From NCBI GenBank assembly GCA_014874455.1, contig JADBJL010000082.1, forward strand, positions 1 through 50,198: a DNA stretch of 50,198 bases, given 5' to 3'. The stretch comes from Thermomicrobiaceae bacterium (GTDB lineage Bacteria > Chloroflexota > Chloroflexia > Thermomicrobiales > Thermomicrobiaceae). Shown in pieces: positions 26,647 through 36,998 of this stretch. A program made the position numbers and the translations under genes. The notes beneath the pieces were generated by a model, which did not search any database, had not been told where the DNA came from, and saw only the letters and a program-made list of their open reading frames with translations. Numbering within the stretch: position 1 is the first letter of the stretch; the number at the start of each line of letters is the position of its first letter.

Positions 26647-26931
26647 CGGCTGGGCGAACCGGCATTGTCACGCCAGTGATGGCTGGCCAGTGGAGACGGT
26701 TGCCGTGGACTCCGACCTAACTGGAGTGTGGACAGTGCCTGAGCCGACCAGAAGCGCTCGTTGACGCTGTGTGTCTCCGACCTTCCTTCCGATGGGGCGC
26801 CTCGGAGCCGCCCGCGATCGCTTGCCCTCGTGTACGATGCGAGATAGATCAGGACGCAGGTACCATTGCGTCCGGCATGGGTAGCCGGTATCTTCCTTCC
26901 AGCATCCGGGACAGGCGAAGGGGACAGCGCA

Positions 26932-28014
26932 ATGCCTCTGCCCAAACCACAGACTCGCGAGTTCACCGAGCGACTCCGCCAGATCGTCGGAGGCTGCCGA
27001 ACCGAGCTTGCCGAGACCGGTCGCTCGCTGCAGGAGATCGAGCTGCTGCTCAACCAGACCAATACCGAGGTGGAGCGCTTGCACCAGCGGGAGATCCAGG
27101 TGAGCAACCGCTTGCGGGATATCGATGCCAACCTGGAGTCGTACCCGCGTGCCGAGATCCGCGACGCGTACCGCGCAGCGCAGGAGGTCACCCTGCGCCT
27201 GTTCATGATGCGGAGCCAGGCGGAGCAACTCCAGGAGCGACAGGAGAGCCTGCGGCGCTACCAGGAGCGGCTGCGCGAGCTGCTGGAGCTGGCTGAGGCA
27301 CAGCTCGAGCACGAGACGGAACGCGCCCGCGCGGGGGAAGGGCGCACTCGAGCGCTCCACCGGCCAACTGCTGAGACGCCGAGTATCCCGCTGGAGGAAG
27401 TGATTCTGGCCGAAGAGGCGGAGCGAGGTCGGATCGGCCGGCAGCTCGTCGATGGGCCAGCGCAGGCGCTGAGTAACGTTCTTTTGGAACTCGAGATCTG
27501 CGAGCAGCTCCTGGCCCGGCGTCCGGAGCAACTCGGGGAGGGGCTGAACAGCCTGCGCGCTACGGCCTCGCGAGCCTTGCTCGACGTGCGGCGGATGCTC
27601 TACGAGTTGCGCCCTGCCGTGCTGACCGAGATCGGCGTGACGGCGACGCTGCGTCGCTACCTGAGCGAACTGGCCCGGATCTACGGGATCCAGGTCGACA
27701 TCACGGGGCCGGACAGCGATGAGTTGCCGCAGGCGGCCCAACTCGCGCTGTACCGCATGCTGCAAGAGCTGGCCGGGGCAGCCGCTTCCGACGAACGTGT
27801 GCGGCGGGTGAGCGTCGACCTCCGCTACGAGCCAGCACAGGTGGTGGCACGGGTGGAGGCACAGGGTTCGGGTGTTGGGCAGCGGTCGCGTCTGGTGGAC
27901 TTGAGCCTGGACAGCGGCTTCCAGACCCGACTGGAGCGGCTCGGTGCGAGCCTGTCCGTCGAGGGAGCCGGCGACGACGTGAGCCGGGCCACCGTGCTCA
28001 TTCCCCTTGCTTGA
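26932..28014 (+). CDS. DegS-like sensor protein lacking kinase catalytic residues (pseudo-histidine kinase)
   Basis: A 360-residue soluble protein built like the DegS sensor kinases: an N-terminal coiled coil (residues 8-135, with FTERLRQIVGGCRTELAETG and NRLRDIDANLESYPRAEIRDAY), then a dimerisation region EEAERGRIGRQLVDGPAQAL and an ATPase-like domain. The phosphoacceptor position, normally His in R-x-L/I-H-DGPAQ, is Val173. The N-box reads MLQELAGAAASDE without Asn, and the G1 position that should be D-x-G reads VEAQGSGVG. It therefore should neither bind ATP normally nor phosphorylate itself. The frame is intact and of full length, so a regulatory role is more likely than decay. The ATG at 26932 follows GAAGGGG. 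It is tail-to-tail with a complete NarL/NarX-type pair. Confidence 0.8.
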   Translation: MPLPKPQTREFTERLRQIVGGCRTELAETGRSLQEIELLLNQTNTEVERLHQREIQVSNRLRDIDANLESYPRAEIRDAYRAAQEVTLRLFMMRSQAEQLQERQESLRRYQERLRELLELAEAQLEHETERARAGEGRTRALHRPTAETPSIPLEEVILAEEAERGRIGRQLVDGPAQALSNVLLELEICEQLLARRPEQLGEGLNSLRATASRALLDVRRMLYELRPAVLTEIGVTATLRRYLSELARIYGIQVDITGPDSDELPQAAQLALYRMLQELAGAAASDERVRRVSVDLRYEPAQVVARVEAQGSGVGQRSRLVDLSLDSGFQTRLERLGASLSVEGAGDDVSRATVLIPLA

Positions 28015-28057
28015 ACCAGAGGCGGTCATTTCAGTGTCAGGGCAAGCCCGGCGGGCA

Positions 28058-28073
28058 CGCTGGCGCGCCAGCG
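28058..28073. terminator. Palindromic bidirectional terminator candidate
   Basis: CGCTGGCGCGCCAGCG is a perfect 16-bp palindrome in the 63-bp gap between two convergent genes (the DegS-like gene and the response regulator). Its symmetry suits transcription termination on both strands. Confidence 0.6.
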
Positions 28074-28077
28074 AGGT

Positions 28078-28749
28078 TCACTCGGTCGCCGGGTCGAGCA
28101 GGCCGGCGCGCAGGGCGAAGCGTACCAGCTCCGAGCGTCGGCTGAAGCCGAGCTTCTGCATCACCCGGTGCCGGTAGGTCTCGACCGTCTTGGGTGACAG
28201 GTAGAGCTGGTCGGCGATCTCCTGGGCTGTGTAGCCAGCCGCAGTCAGCCTGAGTACCTCGCGCTCGCGCTCAGACAGGAGCTGGGCTGGATCCTGTACC
28301 TCGCCGGCCTGGGCGCGATCGAGATACCCCTGCAAGAGCATCCGCGCCGCCTCCGGGTCGACGAAAACCTCGCCCCGGGCCACAGTGTAGATCGCCTCGA
28401 TCAGGTCGGTGTGCAGGCTCGACTTGCGCACGTAGCCCGAGCCACCGGCCTGGAGCACCGGCAGGAGATAGCGCTCCTCGGCGTGCACGGTCAGGATCAG
28501 GACGCGAGTGGGTAACCCCAGCGCAGCGATAGCGTGGACTGCTTCGAGTCCCCCGCCTGGCATGGAGATGTCGAGGATCGCGACGTCGGGTCGCTCGCGC
28601 GTCACGAGCTCGACGGCCTCATCGGCGCTCCCCGCCTCACCGACGACGGCAATGTCAGGCTGGGCCTCGAGCAGCGCGCGTAGGCCGGCCCGGACAATCG
28701 GGTGATCGTCAGCCAGCACGACGCGAATTGGCCGGCAGGCGTTGCTCAC
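28078..28749 (-). CDS. NarL/FixJ-family response regulator
   Basis: A 223-residue regulator. The receiver domain has VVLADDHPIVRAGL with acidic residues 14 and 15, the phosphorylated Asp60 in VAILDISMPG, the switch Thr in LILTVHAEE and a conserved lysine in GYVRKSS. A LuxR-type helix-turn-helix occupies about 157-215 (LSEREREVLRLTAAGYTAQEIADQL, then LSPKTVETYRHRVMQKLG). It begins with GTG at 28749 overlapping the stop of the kinase gene (GTGA), so the pair is co-translated. DNA targets unknown. Confidence 0.94.
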   Translation of the reverse strand: MSNACRPIRVVLADDHPIVRAGLRALLEAQPDIAVVGEAGSADEAVELVTRERPDVAILDISMPGGGLEAVHAIAALGLPTRVLILTVHAEERYLLPVLQAGGSGYVRKSSLHTDLIEAIYTVARGEVFVDPEAARMLLQGYLDRAQAGEVQDPAQLLSEREREVLRLTAAGYTAQEIADQLYLSPKTVETYRHRVMQKLGFSRRSELVRFALRAGLLDPATE

Positions 28750-29864
28750 CGGTGTACCTCCGCGATGCCTGCCGCTCCAGAAGCAGTTCTCACCGCCGAC
28801 CGATCTCTCTGGTTGCCGGCCGGCTGGGGCTGGAGCGGTGCCGTGACCCGGACAAGCGTCCCCTGGCCGGGAGCCGAGGAAAGGATCAGCTCTGCGCCGA
28901 CGAGTTGGGCCCGCTCGCGCATGCTGAACAGCCCCAGCCCGCCGTGGCGGGACGACAGTTGGCGGAGATCGAAGCCCCGGCCGTCGTCCCGGATCTCCAG
29001 CGTGACCTGGCCGCCGTCGAAGGAAAGCTGGAGCTGGGCCTGGCCGGCCTGGGCGTGCTTGGCGACGTTGTTCAGTGCCTCCTGGGCGATCCGGTAGAGC
29101 GCGAGCTGCAGATCAGGGTCGAGCCGCTGACGGTGGCCGCGGATGACCACGGAGACGGGCAGGCCGAAGCGCTGGCGCTGCTGGGCTGCCAGCCCTTCGA
29201 GCGCGGCCGGAAGGCCGAGGTCGTCGAGGGCGGGCGGGCGCAGCTCGTGCGCGATCGCCCGGATCGACTCCAGCGTGGTCGCGGTCTGGCCGATCATCTC
29301 GGCCAGTGCCTGTTTGTCGGCCACCCCCCCGCGATCTTCGAGCGTCTTCAGCCAGAGGAGCTGGGCGGTCAAGCTCTGAGCCGTCTCATCGTGCAGCTCG
29401 CGAGCGATGCGGCGTCGTTCCTCCTCCTGCGCGGTCAGGACGCGCAGCGAGAGCTCGCGCAGCCGGTTCTGGTAAGCGACGACGGTATCGAGCATAGCGT
29501 TGAAGGTCGCGGTCAGCGCGTCGAGGTCAGGGTCGCTGAAGGCCACGCTCGGCGCGCGCACCTGGAAGTTGCCCTGCCGTACCTGGTCGGCGGTCTCCTC
29601 GAGCGCGGCGATCGGCCGGAAGGCGGCGCGCAGCACGATCCAGTTGATGACGACGCTCAGCAGCGTGCCGGTAGCGGCGAACAGGGCGACGAGCTCCGGC
29701 AGGTGCTCGGTGTTGCCGGTGCTGAGCAGCGTGAGCGTGGTGCCGACGACAGCGCCCCCGACCACGATCGCCGAGTTGGCGATCAGCACCTTGTAGAAGA
29801 TGGGGAGGCCGAGCAAGCGGCGGCTCCAGGTGAAGACCGTGGTTCGGGGTCGCGAACTCGTCAT
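28746..29864 (-). CDS. NarX-type membrane sensor histidine kinase
   Basis: A 372-residue kinase with two membrane segments (about 25-48 and 57-80), a short periplasm-facing loop, a HAMP domain (80-130), and a HisKA_3 dimerisation domain with the phosphoacceptor His158 in RRIARELHDETAQSL. The ATPase domain is complete: N-box ALYRIAQEALNNVAKHAQ, IRDDGRGFD, GLGLFSMRERAQLVG and GQGTLV. The start at 29864 has CGGAG eight bases before it; a GTG three codons earlier is possible. It follows ffh by 57 nt on the same strand and may be read from the ftsY-ffh promoter. The signal is unknown; the extracellular loop is too short for a separate sensory domain. Confidence 0.92.
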   Translation of the reverse strand: MTSSRPRTTVFTWSRRLLGLPIFYKVLIANSAIVVGGAVVGTTLTLLSTGNTEHLPELVALFAATGTLLSVVINWIVLRAAFRPIAALEETADQVRQGNFQVRAPSVAFSDPDLDALTATFNAMLDTVVAYQNRLRELSLRVLTAQEEERRRIARELHDETAQSLTAQLLWLKTLEDRGGVADKQALAEMIGQTATTLESIRAIAHELRPPALDDLGLPAALEGLAAQQRQRFGLPVSVVIRGHRQRLDPDLQLALYRIAQEALNNVAKHAQAGQAQLQLSFDGGQVTLEIRDDGRGFDLRQLSSRHGGLGLFSMRERAQLVGAELILSSAPGQGTLVRVTAPLQPQPAGNQRDRSAVRTASGAAGIAEVHR

Positions 29865-29921
29865 CAGGCGCACTCCGGGCGTCCTCGTCCGCCGAGCCGA
29901 GGAGGAGCGGCTCGGTCAACC

Positions 29922-31430
<1,509 letters not shown>

Positions 31431-31432
31431 GC

Positions 31433-32398
31433 TCAGGCCTCCTCGTCATCGCCGAAGAAGAGGGCGTCGACATAGGCCTCGGGGTCGAACTCGGCCAGGT
31501 CGGTTACCTTCTCGCCGGTGCCGACGTAGCTGATCGGCGTGCCCAGCTCGCGAGCGATCGCGAAGGCGATACCGCCCTTGGCGGTGCCGTCCAGCTTCGC
31601 AATCGCGATATCGGTGACGCCAGCCGCCTCGGTGAACATGCGTGCCTGCACGAGTCCATTTTGCCCGGTCGTCGCGTCGATGACCAGCAGCACCTCTTGC
31701 GGCGCCTCGGGCACGTGTCGCTGGATGACCCGCCGGATCTTCTTCAGCTCCTCCATCAAGTTGTACTTGGTGTGCAGCCGCCCGGCGGTATCGATCAGCA
31801 AGATGTCGACGCCGCGGTTGAAGGCGGCCTGCATGCCGTCGAACACCACGGCTCCCGGGTCGGCGCCGGGGGCGTGACTGATGACCGGCACGCCCAGGCG
31901 CTCGCCCCAGACCTTGAGCTGGTCGATGGCGGCGGCCCGGAAGGTGTCTGCGGCGACCAGCATGACCGACCGGCCCTGATCCTGGTGGTATCGGGCCAGC
32001 TTGGCGATGGTGGTCGTCTTGCCGGTGCCGTTGACGCCGACGACCAGGCTCACGAAGGGCACACCGCGCTGGTAGATCTTCACCTTGCGGTGACGGGTCG
32101 CCTCCTCGAGCAGGGCGACCATCTCGTCGCGGAGCGCCTCGCGGGCCTCGGCGGGGTCTTTGATCCCCTCACGCCGGACGCGCTGGCGCAGGTTCTCGAG
32201 CAGCGCTAGCGTGGTCTCGACGCCGAGGTCGGCCTGAATCAGCAAGGCCTCGAGGTCGTCGTACAGCTTCTCGTTGATCTCGCTCCGCTCGAAGAGCGCG
32301 GCGATCTCGCGGAAGACGCCGCGGCGGCTCTTTTTGAGCCCGGCCTCGATCTTGGGCTCCGGCTGGGTCTGCCGTCGAAAGAATCGGCTGAAGATCAC
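31433..32398 (-). CDS. ftsY: SRP receptor FtsY
   Basis: A 321-residue SRP GTPase receptor without the long acidic A-domain of the Escherichia coli protein: only ~25 basic residues precede the N-domain. G-domain motifs: GVNGTGKTTTIAKLA, AADTFRAAAIDQLK, DTAGRLHTKYNLMEEL, IAKLDGTAKGG and GTGEKVTDLAEFDP. It binds membrane phospholipid and receives SRP-ribosome complexes. The GTG start at 32398 has AGGTGAGG eight bases upstream. It is the first gene of the likely ftsY-ffh-kinase-regulator transcript. Confidence 0.97.
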   Translation of the reverse strand: MIFSRFFRRQTQPEPKIEAGLKKSRRGVFREIAALFERSEINEKLYDDLEALLIQADLGVETTLALLENLRQRVRREGIKDPAEAREALRDEMVALLEEATRHRKVKIYQRGVPFVSLVVGVNGTGKTTTIAKLARYHQDQGRSVMLVAADTFRAAAIDQLKVWGERLGVPVISHAPGADPGAVVFDGMQAAFNRGVDILLIDTAGRLHTKYNLMEELKKIRRVIQRHVPEAPQEVLLVIDATTGQNGLVQARMFTEAAGVTDIAIAKLDGTAKGGIAFAIARELGTPISYVGTGEKVTDLAEFDPEAYVDALFFGDDEEA

Positions 32399-32472
32399 GT
32401 CTCGACCTCACCTTGGGAATCGCGCTCTGAAGGGAAGCGCCGCAACCACTGGCGCGGCGCCTCCGCACGTTA

Positions 32473-32501
32473 AGTATACCGGAGCGGATCGAATTTCCGA
32501 A
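32473..32501 (-). promoter_or_regulatory. Promoter of the ftsY operon
   Basis: On the minus strand TTCGGA (32501-32496), 17 bases, then TATACT (32478-32473), 75 bases before the ftsY start. The -35 is imperfect. The 415-bp gap from 32399 to 32813 also contains a C/G-rich hairpin (32673-32699) but no gene that I can support. Confidence 0.5.
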
Positions 32502-32672
32502 TCTCTTCCTGAGGCCAAGGGTCGATCAGATTTCTTGATTTAGGGAGCGTGGGCGGCGCGCCTACCCCACCTATCGGAGAGCCTCCGGGCTCAGGCTCCT
32601 GACGGGGCTCCTCTCACCCCACCCTTCAGGTACCCCTCTCCTGTGCCTTCCACCCTCATCCCGGCTTCGCCT

Positions 32673-32699
32673 CCCCTCACCCGCCACGCGGGCGAGGGG
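32673..32699. repeat. GC-rich hairpin, possible interspersed repeat or terminator
   Basis: CCCCTCACCCGC, a CAC loop, then GCGGGCGAGGGG: a 12-bp stem with one mismatch, within pyrimidine-rich sequence (CCCTCATCCCGG and similar). It lies downstream of the dipeptidase gene, so it could end that transcript. The CCCCTCACCC...GGGCGAGGGG form resembles interspersed hairpin repeats that I recall from Chloroflexota genomes; a genome-wide search would decide. Confidence 0.5.
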
Positions 32700-32813
32700 C
32701 GACCGGCGACCGGGTCAACGCTATCCGGTACGGGTCCGGCAGGCCAGGGGCCACCGGCTGTGGGCGAGGGTAGGGACCGAGGCCTGTGGAGTACACTGGG
32801 GGCACCGGCCGGG

Positions 32814-33794
32814 TCACGCGGCCCAGACGGCCCGGAAGACGCGGAGCCAGTTGTCGCGGCAGATCTTGGCGATGGCCTGGTCGTCGTAACCGCGTCGCTG
32901 AAGCTCCTCGACGAGGTTTCCAAGATGCGCCGCGTCACGGAGCTGTTCCGGCATCGTCGCTCCGTCGAAGTCAGATCCCAGGGCCACGTGATCGACACCG
33001 ACCAGCCCGGCGATGTGGTCGATATGGTCGACCAGCGCCGAGAGCGGGACGTCGGCGTCGGTCGTCGCCCCCTCGACCAGGAAGCCGACGTGGAAGTTGA
33101 TGCCCATCAGCCCGCCGTTCTGGGCCAGTGCTCGGATCTGGTCGTCGGTCAGGTTGCGGTCGACGCGACAGAGGGCGCGGGCGTTCGAGTGGCTGGCCAC
33201 GATCGGCCGTTCGCTCGTCTCCAGCACGTCCCAGAAGCCAGGGTCGTTGAGGTGGGAGACATCCACCAGGATCCCCAGGCGGTTGCATTCGCGCACCAAC
33301 TGCTTCCCCAGGCCGGTCAGGCCGCGGTTCCGGTTCTCCGGCCCGACGCCTTCGGCGAAGATGTTGGGCCGGCTCCACACGAGCCCCAGCGACCGCAGGC
33401 CGAGCTCGTAGGAGAGCCGGAGCAGTGCAAACTCCGGGTCGATCGCCTCCGCCCCTTCGTAGTGCAGGATCGCGCCGAAGACACCCCGCTCGAGGCAGTC
33501 GACGAGGTGCGAGTAGCTGGTAACGAGTTCCATCTGACCGTTCGAGGCGGCGATGGTTCGCTTGAGGAGGTCGACGCCGCGCAGGGTCTGGATCAGGGCG
33601 CGCTGGGGCAGGTGCTCATTGCGCACGTAGATGGCTGTCAGCATAGCCCCGATGCCCCCGCGGCGCGCTCGCGGGAGGTCGACGTGTCCGACCGAGCTCG
33701 CTTCGAGGAAGCTACGCCCGGTCTCGAGCAGCGAGAGCACGTAGTCGGTGTGCCCGTCGATCACTGGAACGGGCGCGGGCGCCGGTGTCGACAT
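32814..33794 (-). CDS. Membrane dipeptidase (peptidase family M19)
   Basis: A 326-residue M19 zinc dipeptidase. Metal-binding and active-site motifs in order: VIDGHTDYV near the N-terminus, ILHYEGAEAID (bridging Glu), ILVDVSHLNDPGFWD, IVASHSNARAL and HVALGSDFDGA. No signal peptide is seen, so it is probably cytosolic despite the family name. Relatives cleave dipeptides, including D-amino-acid ones. GGGAGGAG precedes the ATG. It is third in a minus-strand series after the HAD phosphatase and methyltransferase genes, with a 73-nt gap. Confidence 0.93.
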   Translation of the reverse strand: MSTPAPAPVPVIDGHTDYVLSLLETGRSFLEASSVGHVDLPRARRGGIGAMLTAIYVRNEHLPQRALIQTLRGVDLLKRTIAASNGQMELVTSYSHLVDCLERGVFGAILHYEGAEAIDPEFALLRLSYELGLRSLGLVWSRPNIFAEGVGPENRNRGLTGLGKQLVRECNRLGILVDVSHLNDPGFWDVLETSERPIVASHSNARALCRVDRNLTDDQIRALAQNGGLMGINFHVGFLVEGATTDADVPLSALVDHIDHIAGLVGVDHVALGSDFDGATMPEQLRDAAHLGNLVEELQRRGYDDQAIAKICRDNWLRVFRAVWAA

Positions 33795-33867
33795 CGCTTC
33801 TCCTCCCTGACTCTCCGCTCCTCACCGCGCGCATGGTAGTGGGCCGGGGGAGAACAGGCAAGGCGGC

Positions 33868-34677
33868 TCAGGGCTTGACCGCCGTCAGGTGCAGGCCGGA
33901 GGCGAGCGCTCGACCAGGATGGGCCCGATCTTCGAGATAGGCGAGGCGCCAGGTCACGGCGAAGACGGCCCGCGTGAGCAGGCGCACGAAAGGGAGCGGC
34001 AACCGGCCCGGCCCGCCAGCCAGGCGCTCGCGCTGCCAGTAGTCCACCAGATCGTGGACTTGCCCCACGAGGTGAAAGCTGTACGCCAGCCAGCGTACTT
34101 CCAGGCCAGCTTCCCAGACGAGCCGCATGACCTGCTCGTCGTCGAAGCGGTTGATGTGGCCCACGTGGTCGCGTTTCCAGCGGTGGATCGGGAAACGTTG
34201 GCTGTGCTCCAACCAGCGGTAGAGCGATCCTGGCTGAGCTTCGAGTGGCACGTAGGCGTGAAGGATGCCACCGGGCCGGAGCACGCGAGCAATCTCGGCC
34301 AGCATGCCCCGGTAGTCCGGCACGTGCTCTAAGAGATCGAAGAAGACGACCGCAGAGAACGCGCAGTCACTGAAAGGCAGCCGGGCCGCGTCGAGCGCGA
34401 GGTAGCAGCCGCTTGGGTCGCGCCAGCGGGCCTCGCGCAGGGCGGTGAGACTGAGGTCACCGCCAGCGAGCTGAAGGTCAGGGCGAGCGCGGGCGATGGC
34501 CCGCACGTAACGGCCGGCGCCACAACCGGGGATCAGGATACGTCCGCGAACCCGTTCGAGCGCCCGGAGGGCATAGCGCAGCCGCAAGCCGCCCGGGCTG
34601 TGCTCGGACGGCCGGACGTCGTCCCGGCCCTGGATTTTGGCCGGGTCTTCAACATGGTACCGGCCGACCTGCCTCAT
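33868..34677 (-). CDS. SAM-dependent class I methyltransferase
   Basis: A 269-residue type-11 methyltransferase. The SAM-binding motif I is ILIPGCGAGRYVRAIA, an acidic residue follows in LAGGDLS, motif II-like YLALDAARLPFSDCAFSAVVFFDLLEHVPD comes next, then LRPGGILHAYVP. The C-terminal ~100 residues, including HINRFDDEQVMRLVWEAGL, are likely the substrate region. The ATG at 34677 shares ATGA with the stop of the HAD phosphatase gene, so translation is coupled; a GTG two codons upstream is less likely. The substrate is unknown; small molecules or lipids are the usual targets. Confidence 0.87.
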   Translation of the reverse strand: MRQVGRYHVEDPAKIQGRDDVRPSEHSPGGLRLRYALRALERVRGRILIPGCGAGRYVRAIARARPDLQLAGGDLSLTALREARWRDPSGCYLALDAARLPFSDCAFSAVVFFDLLEHVPDYRGMLAEIARVLRPGGILHAYVPLEAQPGSLYRWLEHSQRFPIHRWKRDHVGHINRFDDEQVMRLVWEAGLEVRWLAYSFHLVGQVHDLVDYWQRERLAGGPGRLPLPFVRLLTRAVFAVTWRLAYLEDRAHPGRALASGLHLTAVKP

Positions 34678-35522
34678 CGACACGCCTCACGGTAGTACTC
34701 CAGCAGCGGCCTGAGGTCAGGGAGCACGAGGTCGGGAACCGGCTCGCCGACCTCCACGTCGGCCAGTGTGGCGACGCCGGTGAGGACGAGCGCCGTCCGG
34801 AAGCCGGCGCGCCGCCCGGCCAGCACGTCGGTATCGAGCCGGTCGCCGACCACCAATACCTGTGGCGGATCGACGCCGAGCAGCGCGGCGGCCTGCAGCA
34901 TGATGGCCGGCTCCGGCTTGCCGATCACCACTGGCGTGACGTCGGTCGCAGCGGTCAGTGCCGCGATGATCGCCCCTGCCCCCGGGATCAGGCCCTCCTC
35001 GGAGGGGAACGTCTTGTCCGGGTTGGTGGCCACATAGTGCGCTCCCCGGCGGATCGCCAGCGTCGCGATCCGCAGCTTGTCGTACGTGAGGCTGAAGTCT
35101 GCTCCGCTCACCACCACCTCGGCATCGACCTCGGCAGGGGTGAAATAGCCGTCACCGAGGATCGCCTCCTTGAGCGATTCCATACCGACGACGTAGACGC
35201 GCGTACCGCGTGGGTAGCGCTGTTCCAGCCAGGCGCGGGTTACCAGGCTCGAGGTCAGGATCCGCTCAGCCGGGGTCGCGATCCCCATCCTGGCCAGCTT
35301 CTCGGCGTACTGAGCGGGCGTGCGGGTGGAGTTATTGGTCACCATCGCGTAGGGGATGCCGCAGCGGTCGAGCTCTGAGAGCAGCTCGCGCACATGGGGT
35401 AGCCGCGTGTTGCCGCGGTAGAGCACGCCGTCCATGTCGAAGACCAGCGCATGTACGTCGCGGAGGACGTCGGCGATCTCCGTTTTCCCGCTCAAAGCCA
35501 CCGCCACCTGGCCACCTCCCAT
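34674..35522 (-). CDS. HAD-superfamily class IIA sugar/nucleotide phosphatase (NagD-like)
   Basis: A 282-residue HAD phosphatase. Motif I DMDGVLYRG carries the nucleophile aspartate, motif II is VTNNSTRTP, motif III is the lysine in GKPEPAIM, and motif IV is VVGDRLDTDVLAG. The cap insertion between motifs II and III is of the NagD/4-nitrophenylphosphatase kind. A long open frame continues upstream to 35642, but the ATG at 35522 has AAGGAGAG six bases before it. It is first in the HAD-methyltransferase-dipeptidase group. A possible extended -10 (TGCTATGCT) is on the minus strand at 35674-35682. Confidence 0.88.
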   Translation of the reverse strand: MGGGQVAVALSGKTEIADVLRDVHALVFDMDGVLYRGNTRLPHVRELLSELDRCGIPYAMVTNNSTRTPAQYAEKLARMGIATPAERILTSSLVTRAWLEQRYPRGTRVYVVGMESLKEAILGDGYFTPAEVDAEVVVSGADFSLTYDKLRIATLAIRRGAHYVATNPDKTFPSEEGLIPGAGAIIAALTAATDVTPVVIGKPEPAIMLQAAALLGVDPPQVLVVGDRLDTDVLAGRRAGFRTALVLTGVATLADVEVGEPVPDLVLPDLRPLLEYYREACR

Positions 35523-35777
35523 AGCCGCTCTCCTTGCTGCGGATAGCTGCCTCGTCTCTCGAGAGCCAGCGACCCTGCGTCCCCAATCCGACCGAACGCC
35601 GTACCGGCCGATCGCCGGGAAACGGCTTTGGTGAGCGTACATCGCGGCTTGACGCCCACCACCCTATCGGCGAGCATAGCATAGCCCTGGCAGGAGCCTC
35701 GGGATCTCTCGGCCGGGCACGCAGTCCAGGGAAGCGAGCAGAAACAGTGCGCCGACAGGCGAGGAGGTCGCGAGACG

Positions 35778-36998
35778 ATGAGTGCAGAACCTCGGATCGA
35801 CGCGGCGCTGGCTGAGCGGGTACTGGCGGAGATCCGCGAGGACGAGGTGATCGCATTCCTGCGCGATCTCGTGCGGATCCCGACCGTCAATCCACCGGGT
35901 GACGTCCGTGAGGCTGCGGACTACTGCCGGCGGAAGCTGGCGCAGGAGGGCTTCGAGACCGAGTTCGAGACCGCCGAGCCGAGCAAGCCCAACCTGATCG
36001 CGTGGCTGCGCGCCGGTGACGGGCCGACACTCCTCTTCAATTCCCATCTCGATGTCGTCCCGGTCGGCGAGGAGGCGGCCTGGACGCATCCGCCGTTCGC
36101 GGCCGAGGTCGCCGGGGGCAGGGTCTACGGCCGGGGTGCCAACGACGACAAAGCGAGCGTCACGGCCCAGGTGATGGGGGCGATCGCGCTCAAGCGGTCG
36201 GGCGTGCCGCTGCGGGGAACGCTCATCGTCAACGAGGTGGCCGACGAGGAGGTCGGCGGCAGGCTGGGGGCATACCTGATCGCCGAGCGGGCCGACGTCA
36301 AGCCGGACTACGTGATCGTGGGCGAGCCGACGCTGAACCGCATCTGCGTGGGCGAGCGCGGGGGCGTCGGCATCCGCGTGGTCGTGTACGGCCGGACAGC
36401 GCACGGCGCGCTGCCCTGGGAAGGGATCAACGCGATCGAGGGGATGGCCAGGGTCATCACCGCGTTGCAGCAGGAGCTGTGGCCACGGCTGGAGCGGAAG
36501 ACCCACCCGTACTTCGCCCATGCCTCGGCGACCATCAGCCTGATCGAGGGCGGGGTCAAGACCAACGTGGTGCCCGACCGCTGCTCCATCTTCATCGACC
36601 GGCGGCTGATCCCCGGTGAGACGCCGGAGGAGGCGATCGCCGAGGTGCGCGAGGTGGCTGAGCGGGCCGTGGCCGGCGTGCCGGGCCTGCGGGTCGAGGT
36701 CGGCCCCGCGCACGAGTGGGGTGGTCGCCTGGCGGTCATGAGCCCGCCGGACAGCCTCGTGGTGCGGGGCATGGTCGCGGTCAACCGTTTCCTCGGCCTC
36801 GACACCGCGCTGACCGGGTTCAGCATGGGGACGGATGGCCGCTTCTTCGCTGCCAAGGGCTACCCGACGATCATCTACGGCCCCGGTGACCCCTCGCTGG
36901 CGCACAAGCCAGACGAGTGGGTCGGTGTCGACGAGGTGATGGCCGCGACCAGGGCGTACGCGCTGGCCGGGCTGGCGTTCCTGGGCACGGCAGGCTAG
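35778..36998 (+). CDS. M20 family metallohydrolase (ArgE/DapE/ACY1 type)
   Basis: A 406-residue di-zinc hydrolase. Metal ligands and catalytic acids are visible: NSHLDVVPVG, YGRGANDDKASVT, NEVADEEVGG with the general-base Glu, VGEPTLN, and the C-terminal GPGDPSLAHKPDEWVGVDE. A dimerisation domain insertion is present around 185-300 with GRTAHGALPWEGINAI. AGGAGG precedes the ATG. Members deacylate or hydrolyse N-acyl amino acids, succinyl-diaminopimelate or peptides; nothing nearby fixes the substrate. Its last four bases overlap the end of the convergent RraA-like gene. A TTGACG lies upstream at 35650, but no matching -10 was found. Confidence 0.92.
   Translation: MSAEPRIDAALAERVLAEIREDEVIAFLRDLVRIPTVNPPGDVREAADYCRRKLAQEGFETEFETAEPSKPNLIAWLRAGDGPTLLFNSHLDVVPVGEEAAWTHPPFAAEVAGGRVYGRGANDDKASVTAQVMGAIALKRSGVPLRGTLIVNEVADEEVGGRLGAYLIAERADVKPDYVIVGEPTLNRICVGERGGVGIRVVVYGRTAHGALPWEGINAIEGMARVITALQQELWPRLERKTHPYFAHASATISLIEGGVKTNVVPDRCSIFIDRRLIPGETPEEAIAEVREVAERAVAGVPGLRVEVGPAHEWGGRLAVMSPPDSLVVRGMVAVNRFLGLDTALTGFSMGTDGRFFAAKGYPTIIYGPGDPSLAHKPDEWVGVDEVMAATRAYALAGLAFLGTAG

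Noticed and set aside
32399-32813. SRP RNA gene beside ftsY-ffh.
   Set aside because: The conserved GGTCAGG...GGAAGCAGCC-like core of bacterial 4.5S RNA is absent from the gap.
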